A DNA stretch of 64,000 nucleotides from Vulcanimicrobiota bacterium (GTDB lineage: Bacteria; Vulcanimicrobiota; Xenobia; Xenobiales; JADMJV01), in assembly GCA_019637395.1 (NCBI GenBank), contig JAHBVR010000024.1:62001-126000 (forward strand). The letters are read 5' to 3'. A program made the position numbers and the translations under genes. How positions within the stretch are numbered: position 1 is the first letter of the stretch; each line of letters opens with the position of its first letter. The notes below the pieces were generated by a model. The model was not told where the DNA came from, did no database searches, and saw only the letters and a program-made list of their open reading frames with translations. Positions 50,483-58,646 of the stretch are shown in pieces.

Positions 50483-51216
50483 CTCCACTGCTGGAACTTT
50501 TGCAACTGGGTAAAGTGCACGAAGCCCGCCAACAGGCTTCGGCTCGCCTGCTCATCCAACCCAACGATCCCGAAGCCCTGCTGGCCCTGGCCCGCATTGC
50601 CGCCGCCAACGCCGACGTGGAAGGGGCCGACAAACTCCTGCAACGCGCCGAGGCGGCTGGACAGACGGCCGAGACCCGTTTGACCCGGGCCTGCCTGGAC
50701 GCCGCTCGCCAGGACCATTCGCGGGCCGTCGAAGGCTTTCGCAAGATCCTGGCCGAGCAGCCGGAGCGGGCCGACGCGCTCTTTGGCCTGGCCTCGGCGC
50801 TGGTGTACCAGGAACAGTACGCCGAAGCGCTACCGTTTCTGGAAAAACTCACCGCCCTGGCGCCCGAAGAAGCCCGTTACCATTACCACCTGGGCCGCAA
50901 TTACCTGGAGCTGCAGCGTCTCGACGAAGCCGTCGACAGTCTGTCGCGCGCTCTCACCGAGGATCCCCACCACGTGGATAGCTTTCTGATCTTGAGTCGC
51001 ACGCTGCATCGCGCCGGTCAGCCCCAGGATGCTCAGGAGCTGCTGGAAATGGGAGTCAAGCTGATGCCCCAGCAGGCCCATCTGCAGAACGAACTGAGTA
51101 ACCTGCGGCTGCAGCGCGGCGATGTGACCTCGCTGCCGCACCGCTCCAAAGCCGCCGGCCTGGCCCGGGTGCGTTCCAAATTGCAGGCCGCCTTGGAGTT
51201 GGTTAACGGGAACTGA
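50479..51216 (+). CDS. TPR protein coupled to the STM4011 operon
   Basis: A 245-aa protein. ATG 50479 overlaps the STM4011 stop as ATGA; the frame upstream of it is a shadow. Residues 1-200 are about five TPR hairpins (ALLALARIAAANADVEGADK, ALVYQEQYAEALPFLEKL, LGRNYLELQRLDEAVDSL). No signal peptide or membrane span. Coupled translation suggests it is a scaffold for the pathway. The final 14 bases overlap the convergent LolA-like gene. Confidence 0.85.
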   Translation: MTPLLELLQLGKVHEARQQASARLLIQPNDPEALLALARIAAANADVEGADKLLQRAEAAGQTAETRLTRACLDAARQDHSRAVEGFRKILAEQPERADALFGLASALVYQEQYAEALPFLEKLTALAPEEARYHYHLGRNYLELQRLDEAVDSLSRALTEDPHHVDSFLILSRTLHRAGQPQDAQELLEMGVKLMPQQAHLQNELSNLRLQRGDVTSLPHRSKAAGLARVRSKLQAALELVNGN

Positions 51217-51856
51217 CGCGCTTATCCTTGTTGAAAAGCGAATTGGGCAGGTTCTGATTGAAAGAGTAGTGGCTGTATTTGGCTTCGCCGTTGGCGGAAG
51301 CGGACATAGAGGGAAAGTCGGCCGTCACTTTCAAGCTGTCGAAGACGGTGAAGTTACCCACTTTGGTGTACTCTATGTCCAGGGTCAGGTTGCCTTCGTT
51401 GCGGTAGCTGGTGGAGGACTGGGCCACCGTGTAGTGCTCTTTGTCCACCAGATAATCGATCTGCTTGATGTTGTCGCCGTTCCACTTGGGCACCAGCCGG
51501 CAATGAAAGACGGGGCGGCTTTTGTAGACGGATTCTTCCACCATGGTCGAGTCGAATCGCTCCATCTGCGGAAAGTTGAAGCCGAAAATAGCCGGGTACT
51601 TGCGGATTTCTTTCGGACCGCCGCTTAACTCGATCTTGTGCTTGTCGGCCTGTTTAAAGTAATAGGTTCCCTGCAACTTGGGTTTGTAGTGAATGGGTCC
51701 CATATCGGCCTGCATCTCGATGTCGAGCTGGGCCTTGAAATCCTGAAGACCGGGATTGAGAGCGCGGGCCCGCGAGAAGATTCTCTCGGTTTGTTCATCC
51801 GCGCCGGCCGCCGTGGCCAGAGCCAGCAGCAGAGCCATTCCTAAATACCGTTTCAT
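51203..51856 (-). CDS. Exported LolA-like protein
   Basis: A 217-aa protein with a signal peptide (KRYLGMALLLALATAAGA). The mature region is beta-rich and resembles outer-membrane lipoprotein-sorting (LolA/LolB-like) folds: long strands such as KAQLDIEMQADMGPIHYKPK and IKQIDYLVDKEHYTVAQSS. It could carry a lipid or lipoprotein in the envelope, but the similarity is at fold level only. It converges on the TPR gene and is in the same direction as the beta-lactamase. Confidence 0.6.
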   Translation of the reverse strand: MKRYLGMALLLALATAAGADEQTERIFSRARALNPGLQDFKAQLDIEMQADMGPIHYKPKLQGTYYFKQADKHKIELSGGPKEIRKYPAIFGFNFPQMERFDSTMVEESVYKSRPVFHCRLVPKWNGDNIKQIDYLVDKEHYTVAQSSTSYRNEGNLTLDIEYTKVGNFTVFDSLKVTADFPSMSASANGEAKYSHYSFNQNLPNSLFNKDKRVSSR

Positions 51857-51924
51857 CTAAAGCAAAGCCTCCTGGGACAACCTAGCGTAAAGGTTGCTTC
51901 TCGGCATGACAATTTCTGACAAAC

Positions 51925-52668
51925 CTACCACAAGCCTTTCTCGCGTAGATGATCGATGACCATCTGGCGGGCCGTCCAACCGCCCGGCCCCTGGCATTTA
52001 CCCTGAAAATCCAATACCACCACATATTCCCCTTGGGGACACTGCAAGATGCCCACATAGCGCCCCAGGTCGGTGCTTTCCCAGGTGCCGCTGCCGGTCT
52101 TGCCGGAAAGCCTGGATTGGCCGGAGGTCTGCACCACCAGAATTTGTTTGGTCAGCTTTTGGGCTTGCTGGGAAACGGGCAGCTTTTCCCGCCACAAGTC
52201 GCTCATAAAGCGGGCCTGCTCGCGGCTGTCGATGAGCAGGCTGCTGGTCAACCAGGCCCGGGTGAGCCCGCCGGAAAAGTCCTGATTGCCGTAGGCGAAT
52301 TTGGCCAGATAGGCTTTGACTCGTTTCATCCCCAGTTCTTGAGTAAGCACCTGGGTAACCCAGACCACCGAGCGCTCCATCCAGCTGGCCGCGGTCTGGT
52401 CCTGATTGACCTCGGGCCGTGAGTCTTTGACGCCGTTCCAGCGGAAGACCCGGTCCATGGTCAGGACCTTGGCATCGAAGCTCATCACCGCCGCCGCTAC
52501 CTTGAAAGTGGAGCAAGGCGGCAGGCGCTGGTTGAGGCCGGCCTGCTCCACTACCCGGTTATCCTTGAGATCGATGAGCAGAAAGCAGCCCTTGCGCCCG
52601 CCCAGCACATCGGCGCTGGCCACACCCCAGAGTAGTAGAAAGATGGTGAGGATGGTCTTGAAAAACAT
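51925..52668 (-). CDS. Class D (OXA-type) beta-lactamase
   Basis: A 247-aa exported serine beta-lactamase. The signal peptide is residues 1-19. Class D motifs are all present: STFK at 53-56 with Ser53 the nucleophile and Lys56 the probable carbamylated lysine, SVV at 100-102, YGNQDFSGG at 126-134 and KTG at 190-192. Length and spacing match OXA enzymes. Predicted role: hydrolysis of beta-lactams in the periplasm; the spectrum cannot be judged from sequence. No resistance-cassette or mobile element features surround it, so it looks like an intrinsic chromosomal gene. Confidence 0.93.
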   Translation of the reverse strand: MFFKTILTIFLLLWGVASADVLGGRKGCFLLIDLKDNRVVEQAGLNQRLPPCSTFKVAAAVMSFDAKVLTMDRVFRWNGVKDSRPEVNQDQTAASWMERSVVWVTQVLTQELGMKRVKAYLAKFAYGNQDFSGGLTRAWLTSSLLIDSREQARFMSDLWREKLPVSQQAQKLTKQILVVQTSGQSRLSGKTGSGTWESTDLGRYVGILQCPQGEYVVVLDFQGKCQGPGGWTARQMVIDHLREKGLW

Positions 52669-52781
52669 CCGGCCCGGTTCGGGCAGGACCTCAAACCTTC
52701 CCGCAGGTTATTGAAGTCCCATCTCACTCTGGCGCGGCCGGGTTAGTCTAAGTTCACACCCACACCAGGATTGGATGGACG

Positions 52782-53129
52782 ATGATCATGAAGAATGCAC
52801 TCAAACCTTTGATGCTGGCCACGCTGATGGCCCTGCCGCTGGTGACCTCCGCCTACGCCAGCCGGGTCGACGATTTGCTGGCCCGCCGCCAGGAGCTGCG
52901 CCGGGAACTGGCCGAGCACGAGCGCGAGTACAAACAGGCGGTGGCCGACAAGGATTTCGACCGCGCTCGCGACGCCTTGCGCGACGTGCGCGACAGCGAG
53001 CGGGAATTGACCCTGAACGGCGTCGAGCTGAAGGGCTATAAGTCCGACCGCGACGACATCTCCAAGGCCTATTTGCTGCGCTGGGACAAAGAGCCCGGTC
53101 TGCCGGTCCAGAATCTGGACAGCAAGTAA
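52782..53129 (+). CDS. Small exported helical protein
   Basis: A 115-aa protein with a signal peptide (KNALKPLMLATLMALPLVTS, ending at AYAS). The mature part is a charged helix rich in Arg, Glu and Asp (RRQELRRELAEHEREYKQA) followed by a short C-terminus, suggesting a soluble or envelope coiled coil. ATG 52782 or 52788. A strong terminator follows immediately. It diverges from the beta-lactamase; the 113-base interval 52669-52781 must hold both promoters. No family recognised. Confidence 0.75.
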   Translation: MIMKNALKPLMLATLMALPLVTSAYASRVDDLLARRQELRRELAEHEREYKQAVADKDFDRARDALRDVRDSERELTLNGVELKGYKSDRDDISKAYLLRWDKEPGLPVQNLDSK

Positions 53130-53130
53130 A

Positions 53131-54090
53131 TCAGAAGCCGCCCGAAGGGGCGGCTTTTGCATGGATCTGAGTGGGCTTGACCCAGGTGTCCCGGTCGTTT
53201 TCATAGTTGCCCAGCCAATGGACCAGCACGCCCTTGGGGCCGCGTTCCACCACCCGGGCCGGCCAGATGCTGCCTTCCGCTTTGACCCGCACCAATTCGC
53301 CCTCGCCGGCGCGGTTGACCCTGTTGGCTTTGATGAATTCGGTCTTGCCGCGAAATTGGGCGGAAAACTGGGTGCGGGCCTTCTGCTGGTCGACGAACTG
53401 CATTTGGCGGCCGAGTTCACTGCCCACTTCACTCAGCGACAGCACGCCGTCGTGGTTGCCGTCCAGGTAGCCTTCGCCGTGGAGGGCGTCCAAGAAGCAA
53501 TCGGAAAAGGTCCAGTTGCCCGTGCTGCTTTCGCTGGCTTTGGAGGAGGTCAAAGCGGCATAGTCCTTTTTGTGGCCGCCTCGTTTGACCCAATTGGCCA
53601 AAGAGCCGGAATGGCAGCAGTCGGCTACCAGTAAGACGCGCTGGCCGCGGAAAAGCGACTCCAGGTCGCCGGTCAGTTGCTTCTGACTATACAGCGTATC
53701 GGCTTCATAACCATCGTAAGGAACCATGTAGAAGGCTTTGCCGTCATGGTAGCCGTGACCGGCGTAGTAAAAGATCAAGATATCGCCGGGGCGGGTTCTG
53801 GCCAGAGTGGCTTTGACCGTGCTGCGCACGGCTTTGTAAGTGGCTGCTTTGTCCTGCAGCAGCACCAGGTGCTCGGTGGGCACGCCCAGTTTGCCGAAGG
53901 CTTTGACGATCTGGGTATCGCGCCGATTCAACTTGGAGAAGGAAGCCCAGGTCTCCCAGGTTCGGCTTGGATCGAAGGGCGCCGCCAATTGCTGGGCGGC
54001 GGCCAGGTGGGGGAGCAGCAAGAGTAGCAGGAGCAAAAAAAGTGGCGCACGTAGCCCCGTTCGCCCTTGGTAGCCAGGTAAACTCCTCAA
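53131..54090 (-). CDS. Exported caspase-family (C14) protease with EF-hand and Tudor-like tail
   Basis: A 319-aa protein. A hydrophobic segment (residues 15-33) serves as signal peptide or anchor. The p20-like catalytic core has His112 in YYAGHGYHDG and Cys159 in LVADCCHSGSL, the metacaspase arrangement. An EF-hand-type loop DGNHDGVLSLSE lies at 210-221, which suggests calcium control. The C-terminal 60 residues (LVRVKAEGSIWPARV, then VLVHWLGNYENDRDTWV) look like a Tudor-knot/chromo-barrel domain. TTG 54090 is the only start in frame before the signal. Bacterial caspase-like proteases cleave after Arg/Lys; the target is unknown. It diverges from the 54109 gene. Confidence 0.85.
   Translation of the reverse strand: MRSLPGYQGRTGLRAPLFLLLLLLLLPHLAAAQQLAAPFDPSRTWETWASFSKLNRRDTQIVKAFGKLGVPTEHLVLLQDKAATYKAVRSTVKATLARTRPGDILIFYYAGHGYHDGKAFYMVPYDGYEADTLYSQKQLTGDLESLFRGQRVLLVADCCHSGSLANWVKRGGHKKDYAALTSSKASESSTGNWTFSDCFLDALHGEGYLDGNHDGVLSLSEVGSELGRQMQFVDQQKARTQFSAQFRGKTEFIKANRVNRAGEGELVRVKAEGSIWPARVVERGPKGVLVHWLGNYENDRDTWVKPTQIHAKAAPSGGF
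53135..53158 (+). terminator. Terminator inside the 3' end of the caspase gene
   Basis: AAGCCGCC (53135-53142) and GGCGGCTT (53149-53156) form a perfect 8-bp stem with a 6-base loop, followed by TTTT, ending the plus-strand gene. The same bases encode the last residues (AKAAPSGGF) of the minus-strand caspase-like gene. Confidence 0.85.
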
Positions 54091-54108
54091 AGTCCAGAAT
54101 TGTCGAGC

Positions 54109-54651
54109 ATGCTGAAACCTGTCGCCTGGGCCCTGCTCCTATCGCTGGCGGCCTCGGCCAAGCCCACTCCCTATCGTGATGCCACCTGCGAGGTGCATTT
54201 TCCGGGCCACTTTGCCACCGGCCAGCAGGCGGTCAGCTACGTCCGACCGCACCTCCAGATGTACCTGCTCAGCTGGCCGACCTCGCCGAGCCAGGCCACT
54301 GCCTGGCTGGCTAATCTCTACCAACAAGCCAGGGCGCGGGGGTGCATCACCGCTTTCCTGAGCAAAAATCAGGCCAACGGATTGCAAATCCTGGAGGTCC
54401 TGACCGCCTCGGACCGGACCATCAGTCAGTTTTATCTGCTTTACGGTCGTTGCTACGAATTTCGGGTGTGTATTCACGATGGCAAAAAACATCCGGAAGT
54501 CGAGGATTTCTTTAACTCCATTCGTTTTCGGGAGCGCACCGTCAACCTGCGAGCGGCCATTAACAATTATCCGCGGGTTGCGAGCCGGGCTCCGGTGCCG
54601 GTTCAGCCTCGCCTCCCCGCGCCTTCGCCCGCCAATCCCTATACCTTCTAG
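54109..54651 (+). CDS. Exported protein, paralog of the 60327 product
   Basis: A 180-aa exported protein. ATG 54109 gives signal peptide LKPVAWALLLSLAASA. The mature part has CEVHFPGHFATGQQAVSYV near the start and EVEDFFNSIRFRERT later, the same order and spacing as FPAAVPDHPEGF and EVDAFFDSIAFAPE in the 60327 product. The tail is Pro-rich. I cannot name the family. It diverges from the caspase gene with an 18-base gap, so the promoters overlap the genes. Confidence 0.7.
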   Translation: MLKPVAWALLLSLAASAKPTPYRDATCEVHFPGHFATGQQAVSYVRPHLQMYLLSWPTSPSQATAWLANLYQQARARGCITAFLSKNQANGLQILEVLTASDRTISQFYLLYGRCYEFRVCIHDGKKHPEVEDFFNSIRFRERTVNLRAAINNYPRVASRAPVPVQPRLPAPSPANPYTF

Positions 54652-54773
54652 TCCATCCCGGCCTGCAAGGATCTTGGTCCCAACCCTTGGGTATGCACTT
54701 CACTCCTGCCGGCGCCGCTTCTGGCGTATTCTTAGCTCAAGGAATTCAAAGAAAGATTGGATGGAATGAAATA

Positions 54774-54944
54774 ATGCTTCGTTTAGCTTTGATGTTTTTT
54801 CTTATCGCCATACTGGCCTGGATGTTCGGTTTCGGCGGTGTGGCCGCGTTCTCGGCCGGAATCGGTAAAACTCTGCTGGGCGTGTTCCTGGTGGTGGCCA
54901 TTTTGGGGCTGCTATTCTTCGGCGGCTTGTTCTCCCGAGCTTGA
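54774..54944 (+). CDS. DUF1328 (YtjA-type) small membrane protein
   Basis: A 56-aa protein of two hydrophobic helices: LRLALMFFLIAILAWMFGFG and then AGIGKTLLGVFLVVAILGLL. The pattern of a first helix ending in FGFGG and a second starting near GIxK matches DUF1328/YtjA proteins, whose function is uncertain. The longer open frame upstream is unlikely. It is followed by an intrinsic terminator at 54963. Confidence 0.88.
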   Translation: MLRLALMFFLIAILAWMFGFGGVAAFSAGIGKTLLGVFLVVAILGLLFFGGLFSRA

Positions 54945-54962
54945 CTTGGTAAATAAACCTTA

Positions 54963-54996
54963 ACAGACTCCTGTTTAGCGCAGGGGTCTGTTTTTT
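54963..54996 (+). terminator. Intrinsic terminator after the DUF1328 gene
   Basis: ACAGACTCCTG (54963-54973) pairs with CAGGGGTCTGT (54981-54991) with one T-G wobble, 7-base loop, then a run of six T. Confidence 0.9.
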
Positions 54997-55013
54997 ATGC
55001 AGAAGGCTCTAGC

Positions 55014-55421
55014 ATGAAGTGGTTGCTCGTTTTTTTATTTTTGATCTCGCCGGCTCTGGCCCAATCGACCGATCCCGATAAACCGACTCCCCTCACCAGT
55101 AGCGTCACCGGCACCAGTTCCGGCGGCTTAAGCGACGAGAAAACTTACTATTACGCCTTCATGGTCAACAAGGGAACACTGACTCTGACGTTGGATGTCA
55201 CTCCTCTAGATAAATCGGATGGGGGAGGGATTGTCCAGTGGACCCTGCTCGATAGCAAATTCGCTAAACTGAAATACGACAATCTGGCCGCCCAGGGCAC
55301 GCCGCAGAGGCAAGTCAAGGACCTTCCCGTGACGATTAAGCGGCGAATCATCTTGAAGCTGACCGTCTCGGGCAATATCGACTACAAATTGCAGACCGGC
55401 GGCAGCGCGGTCAAACTCTGA
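55014..55421 (+). CDS. Small exported beta-sheet protein
   Basis: A 135-aa protein with signal peptide KWLLVFLFLISPALA. The mature domain is beta-rich (TYYYAFMVNKGTLTLTLDVT, RIILKLTVSGNIDYKLQTG), like a small carbohydrate-binding or PPC-type prepeptidase C-terminal domain. It ends 4 bases before cardiolipin synthase and is probably co-transcribed with it. Function unknown. Confidence 0.7.
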   Translation: MKWLLVFLFLISPALAQSTDPDKPTPLTSSVTGTSSGGLSDEKTYYYAFMVNKGTLTLTLDVTPLDKSDGGGIVQWTLLDSKFAKLKYDNLAAQGTPQRQVKDLPVTIKRRIILKLTVSGNIDYKLQTGGSAVKL

Positions 55422-55425
55422 AATC

Positions 55426-56880
55426 ATGATATACGCCGCTCCTCCCAGCCAGTGGCTGATGTGGTGGGCCGTGCTGGCCACCGTTTTCCATACTATTGGC
55501 ATCCTCTCGGCTTTGCATGCCGTGTTGAAGTGCCGCACCTCGGAGGGGGCCATCGCCTGGGGCCTGTCGCTGCTGTTTTTCCCCTACCTGGCCCTGCCCG
55601 CCTATTGGGCTTTCGGTAAGGACAAGTTCACCGGCTACGTGCAGCGCTTTAAGCGCCACCAACAGGCACGCCGCAATGAATGGCTCGAGCAGGTGCGCGA
55701 AGCCGGACCCAGGGCCAAACCGCTTAGCCCCGACCTGGACCAGGCCCGCGTCGGTTTTGAGCATCTGGCGGACTTTCCGCTGACCCACGGCAATCGAGTG
55801 GATCTGTTGATCGACGGAGAGCAAGCCTACCAGGAAATGTTCCAGGCCATCGGCCAGGCGAAAAGTTATGTGCTGGCCGAATACTTCATCATTCAGAATG
55901 ACGGAGTGGGCAATCAGTTTCGTGAGGCCCTGATGGAGCGCGCCCGAGCCGGGGTCAAGGTTTACCTGGTCTACGATGAGTTTGGCTGTTTGGGAGTCGG
56001 TCGCGCCTTCTTTGAAGAGATGCGGGAAGCCGGCGTGGAAGTGGTGGCCTTCGCCCCCGGGGGTTGGACCAAGGGCCGCCTCCAGATCAACTTCCGCAAT
56101 CACCGCAAGATTCTGGTGGTGGACGGGCAACTGGCCCACGTGGGGGGTATCAATATCGGCGACGATGCTTTGGGACTCAACAAATTCTACGGTCTTTGGC
56201 GCGATACCAACGTCAGTCTCACCGGTCCGGCCGTCCAGGGCGTCCAGGCGGTCTTCTGCAGAGACTATTATTGGGCTTCGGGCGGCAAATCCATTCCGGA
56301 GATCGACTGGGTCCCGAATCCCGATCACGACGGCCCGGATTCGGCTGTCTATGTGGCCGCCGGTCCGGCCGACCAGACCGACACCGGCACGGGCGTCTTT
56401 CTCAATTCGATCTATACCGCCCGCCGCCGTATCTGGCTGGCCACTCCCTACTTTTTGCCAACCGCCCCCGTGCTCTCGGCCCTGCAAACGGCCGTACTGC
56501 GCGGGGTGGAAGTCAAGATCATCATTCCTTTCAAGCGCGATATTTTGTTGGCTTACCTGGCCGCCTTCGTCTACTTGCCCGAAGCGTTGCGTTGCGGCAT
56601 CGAGATTCACCGGTTCAAAGCGGGCTACACCCATCAGAAGGTCATGCTCATCGACGACGAGTTGAGCTGGGTGGGCAGTTCCAACATGGACGCTCGCTCC
56701 ATGGATTTGAACTTTGAGGGCAATCTGGTGGTTTTTGGCGCGCGTTTCGCCAGCACGGTAGAGAGGATGCTCAAGCTGGATCTGGAGCGTTGTGAGAGAA
56801 TGAAGGCCGAGGACTGTCCGAAGGGCCTGTTCTTCCGGTTTGCCGTGCGCTTTGCCCGGCTTTTCGAGAATATCTTGTAA
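55426..56880 (+). CDS. cls: Cardiolipin synthase
   Basis: A 484-aa membrane phospholipase-D-type enzyme that condenses two phosphatidylglycerols. It has two N-terminal membrane helices (residues 10-30 and 40-60) and two catalytic HKD motifs: NHRKILVVDGQLAHVGGIN about 225-243 and THQKVMLIDDELSWVGSSN about 404-422. Length and order match ClsA-type synthases. Its stop overlaps the start of the PPDK-like gene (TAATG), so the pair is translationally coupled. Confidence 0.95.
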   Translation: MIYAAPPSQWLMWWAVLATVFHTIGILSALHAVLKCRTSEGAIAWGLSLLFFPYLALPAYWAFGKDKFTGYVQRFKRHQQARRNEWLEQVREAGPRAKPLSPDLDQARVGFEHLADFPLTHGNRVDLLIDGEQAYQEMFQAIGQAKSYVLAEYFIIQNDGVGNQFREALMERARAGVKVYLVYDEFGCLGVGRAFFEEMREAGVEVVAFAPGGWTKGRLQINFRNHRKILVVDGQLAHVGGINIGDDALGLNKFYGLWRDTNVSLTGPAVQGVQAVFCRDYYWASGGKSIPEIDWVPNPDHDGPDSAVYVAAGPADQTDTGTGVFLNSIYTARRRIWLATPYFLPTAPVLSALQTAVLRGVEVKIIIPFKRDILLAYLAAFVYLPEALRCGIEIHRFKAGYTHQKVMLIDDELSWVGSSNMDARSMDLNFEGNLVVFGARFASTVERMLKLDLERCERMKAEDCPKGLFFRFAVRFARLFENIL

Positions 56881-58646
56881 TGCCGCAAGCCTGGGGGCGC
56901 TATTTCTCACGCCATCCGGAAACCGGCTGGAAGCGAGCCTCGGCTGAAGTCTTTACCCATGAAATTCCGGTTCGGCAGCCTTTGCTGGCCTTACAGCAGG
57001 CCGTCCCCGAGGCCGCCTCACAGTTGCAGCAGTTGGCGCTGCAAGAGGAAGCGCGGCAGCGCGACGCCGTGGTGCTCGATTTCACCGTCGAGGAGGGAAC
57101 TGTGCGCGTGTTGGAGGTCCGTGGGCTGGAACGGACGCCCCAGGCCGCCTGTAAGATCGCCGTGGCTCTGGTGCAGGAAGGCCTGCTCGGGCGGGAGCAG
57201 GCTCTCTTGCGGATCGATCCGCAGGACTTGCGTGAAATGTTGCTGGGTTCCGTGGACGGTTCCGGCGAACTCCTCTGTCAGGGGGAGTCCATGGTGGGAG
57301 GGGTGGCCACGGGACGAATCGTAACTTCTCTGGACAGTGCGAGTCAGTGGCGCGAGCCGGTGATTTTGCTCTGCGATCAACTAACCTACGCGCAGCGTGA
57401 CGCGCTCGACCTGGTCAGTGGCCTGATTGTGCGCTCCGGACCGGCGCTGGCGGCCCGTCACTACGAGCGGCCCTGCATCCGGTTACAGGAGTGCGAGTTG
57501 AGTGAGGGTCAGCCGGTGACGCTGGACGCCGGCAGTGGCCGGGTTTTCGCCGGAGAGCTGCCGCTTTTGGCCGGGGAGCTGAGCGGGGATGCCCGCACCC
57601 TGCTGGAATGGGCGGATGAGCTGCGCGGTCTGGAAATCCGAGCCAACGTGGCTTCTTTGGAGGAGGCTCGGCAAGCTCCTTATTTCGGCGCTCAGGGAGT
57701 GGGGTTGTGCCGGATCGAGTCGCTTTTTCAGGCGCCCCACCGGCTGCCGCTTTTCCAACAGGTGTTACGCCAAATCTGTTACGAGAAACGGGCAACTTCG
57801 CCGGAATATGAACAGATCACCCGCGAGCTTTCCGAGGAAATCGCCGGGCTGCTGGAAGCAACCTCCGGCCCTTTCAATCTCCGCCTGCTGGACGCTCCTC
57901 TGTCTCAGATGCTGGGCTATTGGCGCGCTTCGGGAGAGCTGCCGGAGGGATACTTTGCCGGCGAGCTGTCCGCCTGGCTGCACGAACTCAATCCGATGCA
58001 AGGATTGCGCTGCGGTCGTTTAAGCCTGCTTTACCCGAAGCTTATGGAGATCCAGTTGCGGGCTGCCGTGCGCGCCCGGGCGGGTCGCGAGCTGCGACTT
58101 CAGGTGATGCTGCCGGGGGTCTGCGACGCGCAGGAACTGCGTCTTTTTCGCCAGTGTCTGGAGCAGGTGGCGGCCGAGGAAGACTGCCAATTGCCGGAGA
58201 TTGGCTCGATGCTGGAGATCCCGCGCGCCTGCCTGCTGGCCGACCAGTTGGGTGAGGTGGCTGACTTTCTCTCTTTTGGAACCGGCGATCTGACCGAAGC
58301 CACCTGTGGAATCTCACGCTACGATTCGCCTCTGAGTTTTTTGCCCGGCTACCTGGAAGCATCGGTCTTCGCCCGCGATCCTTTTGAGGCCATCGACCAG
58401 GACGGAGTAGGAGCCTTGATGCGCCTGGCTTGCGAACGGGTCCATGCAAAATGCCCATCCGTGGAGATGGGCACTTGTGGCGCTCAGGCAGTGGACCCCC
58501 AGAGTCTGGAATTTTGCATCCAACTGGGACTGAAGTATGTGAGCGTGCCGGTGCACCACCTGCCGGTAGCGCGCCTGGCGGCCGCTCAAGCGGAGCTTAG
58601 ACCAGGTAGCCCCCGCCTCCGGCTCCCGCGCCTCCGTAGAAGTTGA
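56880..58646 (+). CDS. Degenerate pyruvate phosphate dikinase-like protein
   Basis: A 588-aa protein aligning by motif with the C-terminal two thirds of PPDK. There is the end of the nucleotide domain (VLDFTVEEGTVRVLEVRGLE and ALLRIDPQDLREML), a swivel domain (SMVGGVATGRIV) and a PEP-binding barrel (FGAQGVGLCRIE, LRLLDAPL, SMLEIPRACLLADQL, LPVARLAAAQ). The ATP-grasp domain is missing. The phospho-His loop GGMTSHAA is replaced by RSGPALAA near 185-192. FGTND became FGTGD, and CGEHGGDP became CGAQAVDP. It is therefore unlikely to catalyse phosphotransfer; a regulatory or sensory role is possible. Co-translated with cls. Confidence 0.85.
   Translation: MPQAWGRYFSRHPETGWKRASAEVFTHEIPVRQPLLALQQAVPEAASQLQQLALQEEARQRDAVVLDFTVEEGTVRVLEVRGLERTPQAACKIAVALVQEGLLGREQALLRIDPQDLREMLLGSVDGSGELLCQGESMVGGVATGRIVTSLDSASQWREPVILLCDQLTYAQRDALDLVSGLIVRSGPALAARHYERPCIRLQECELSEGQPVTLDAGSGRVFAGELPLLAGELSGDARTLLEWADELRGLEIRANVASLEEARQAPYFGAQGVGLCRIESLFQAPHRLPLFQQVLRQICYEKRATSPEYEQITRELSEEIAGLLEATSGPFNLRLLDAPLSQMLGYWRASGELPEGYFAGELSAWLHELNPMQGLRCGRLSLLYPKLMEIQLRAAVRARAGRELRLQVMLPGVCDAQELRLFRQCLEQVAAEEDCQLPEIGSMLEIPRACLLADQLGEVADFLSFGTGDLTEATCGISRYDSPLSFLPGYLEASVFARDPFEAIDQDGVGALMRLACERVHAKCPSVEMGTCGAQAVDPQSLEFCIQLGLKYVSVPVHHLPVARLAAAQAELRPGSPRLRLPRLRRS

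Noticed and set aside
51925-52668. Mobile resistance cassette
   Set aside because: No integrase, attC-like or IS sequence flanks the class D gene.
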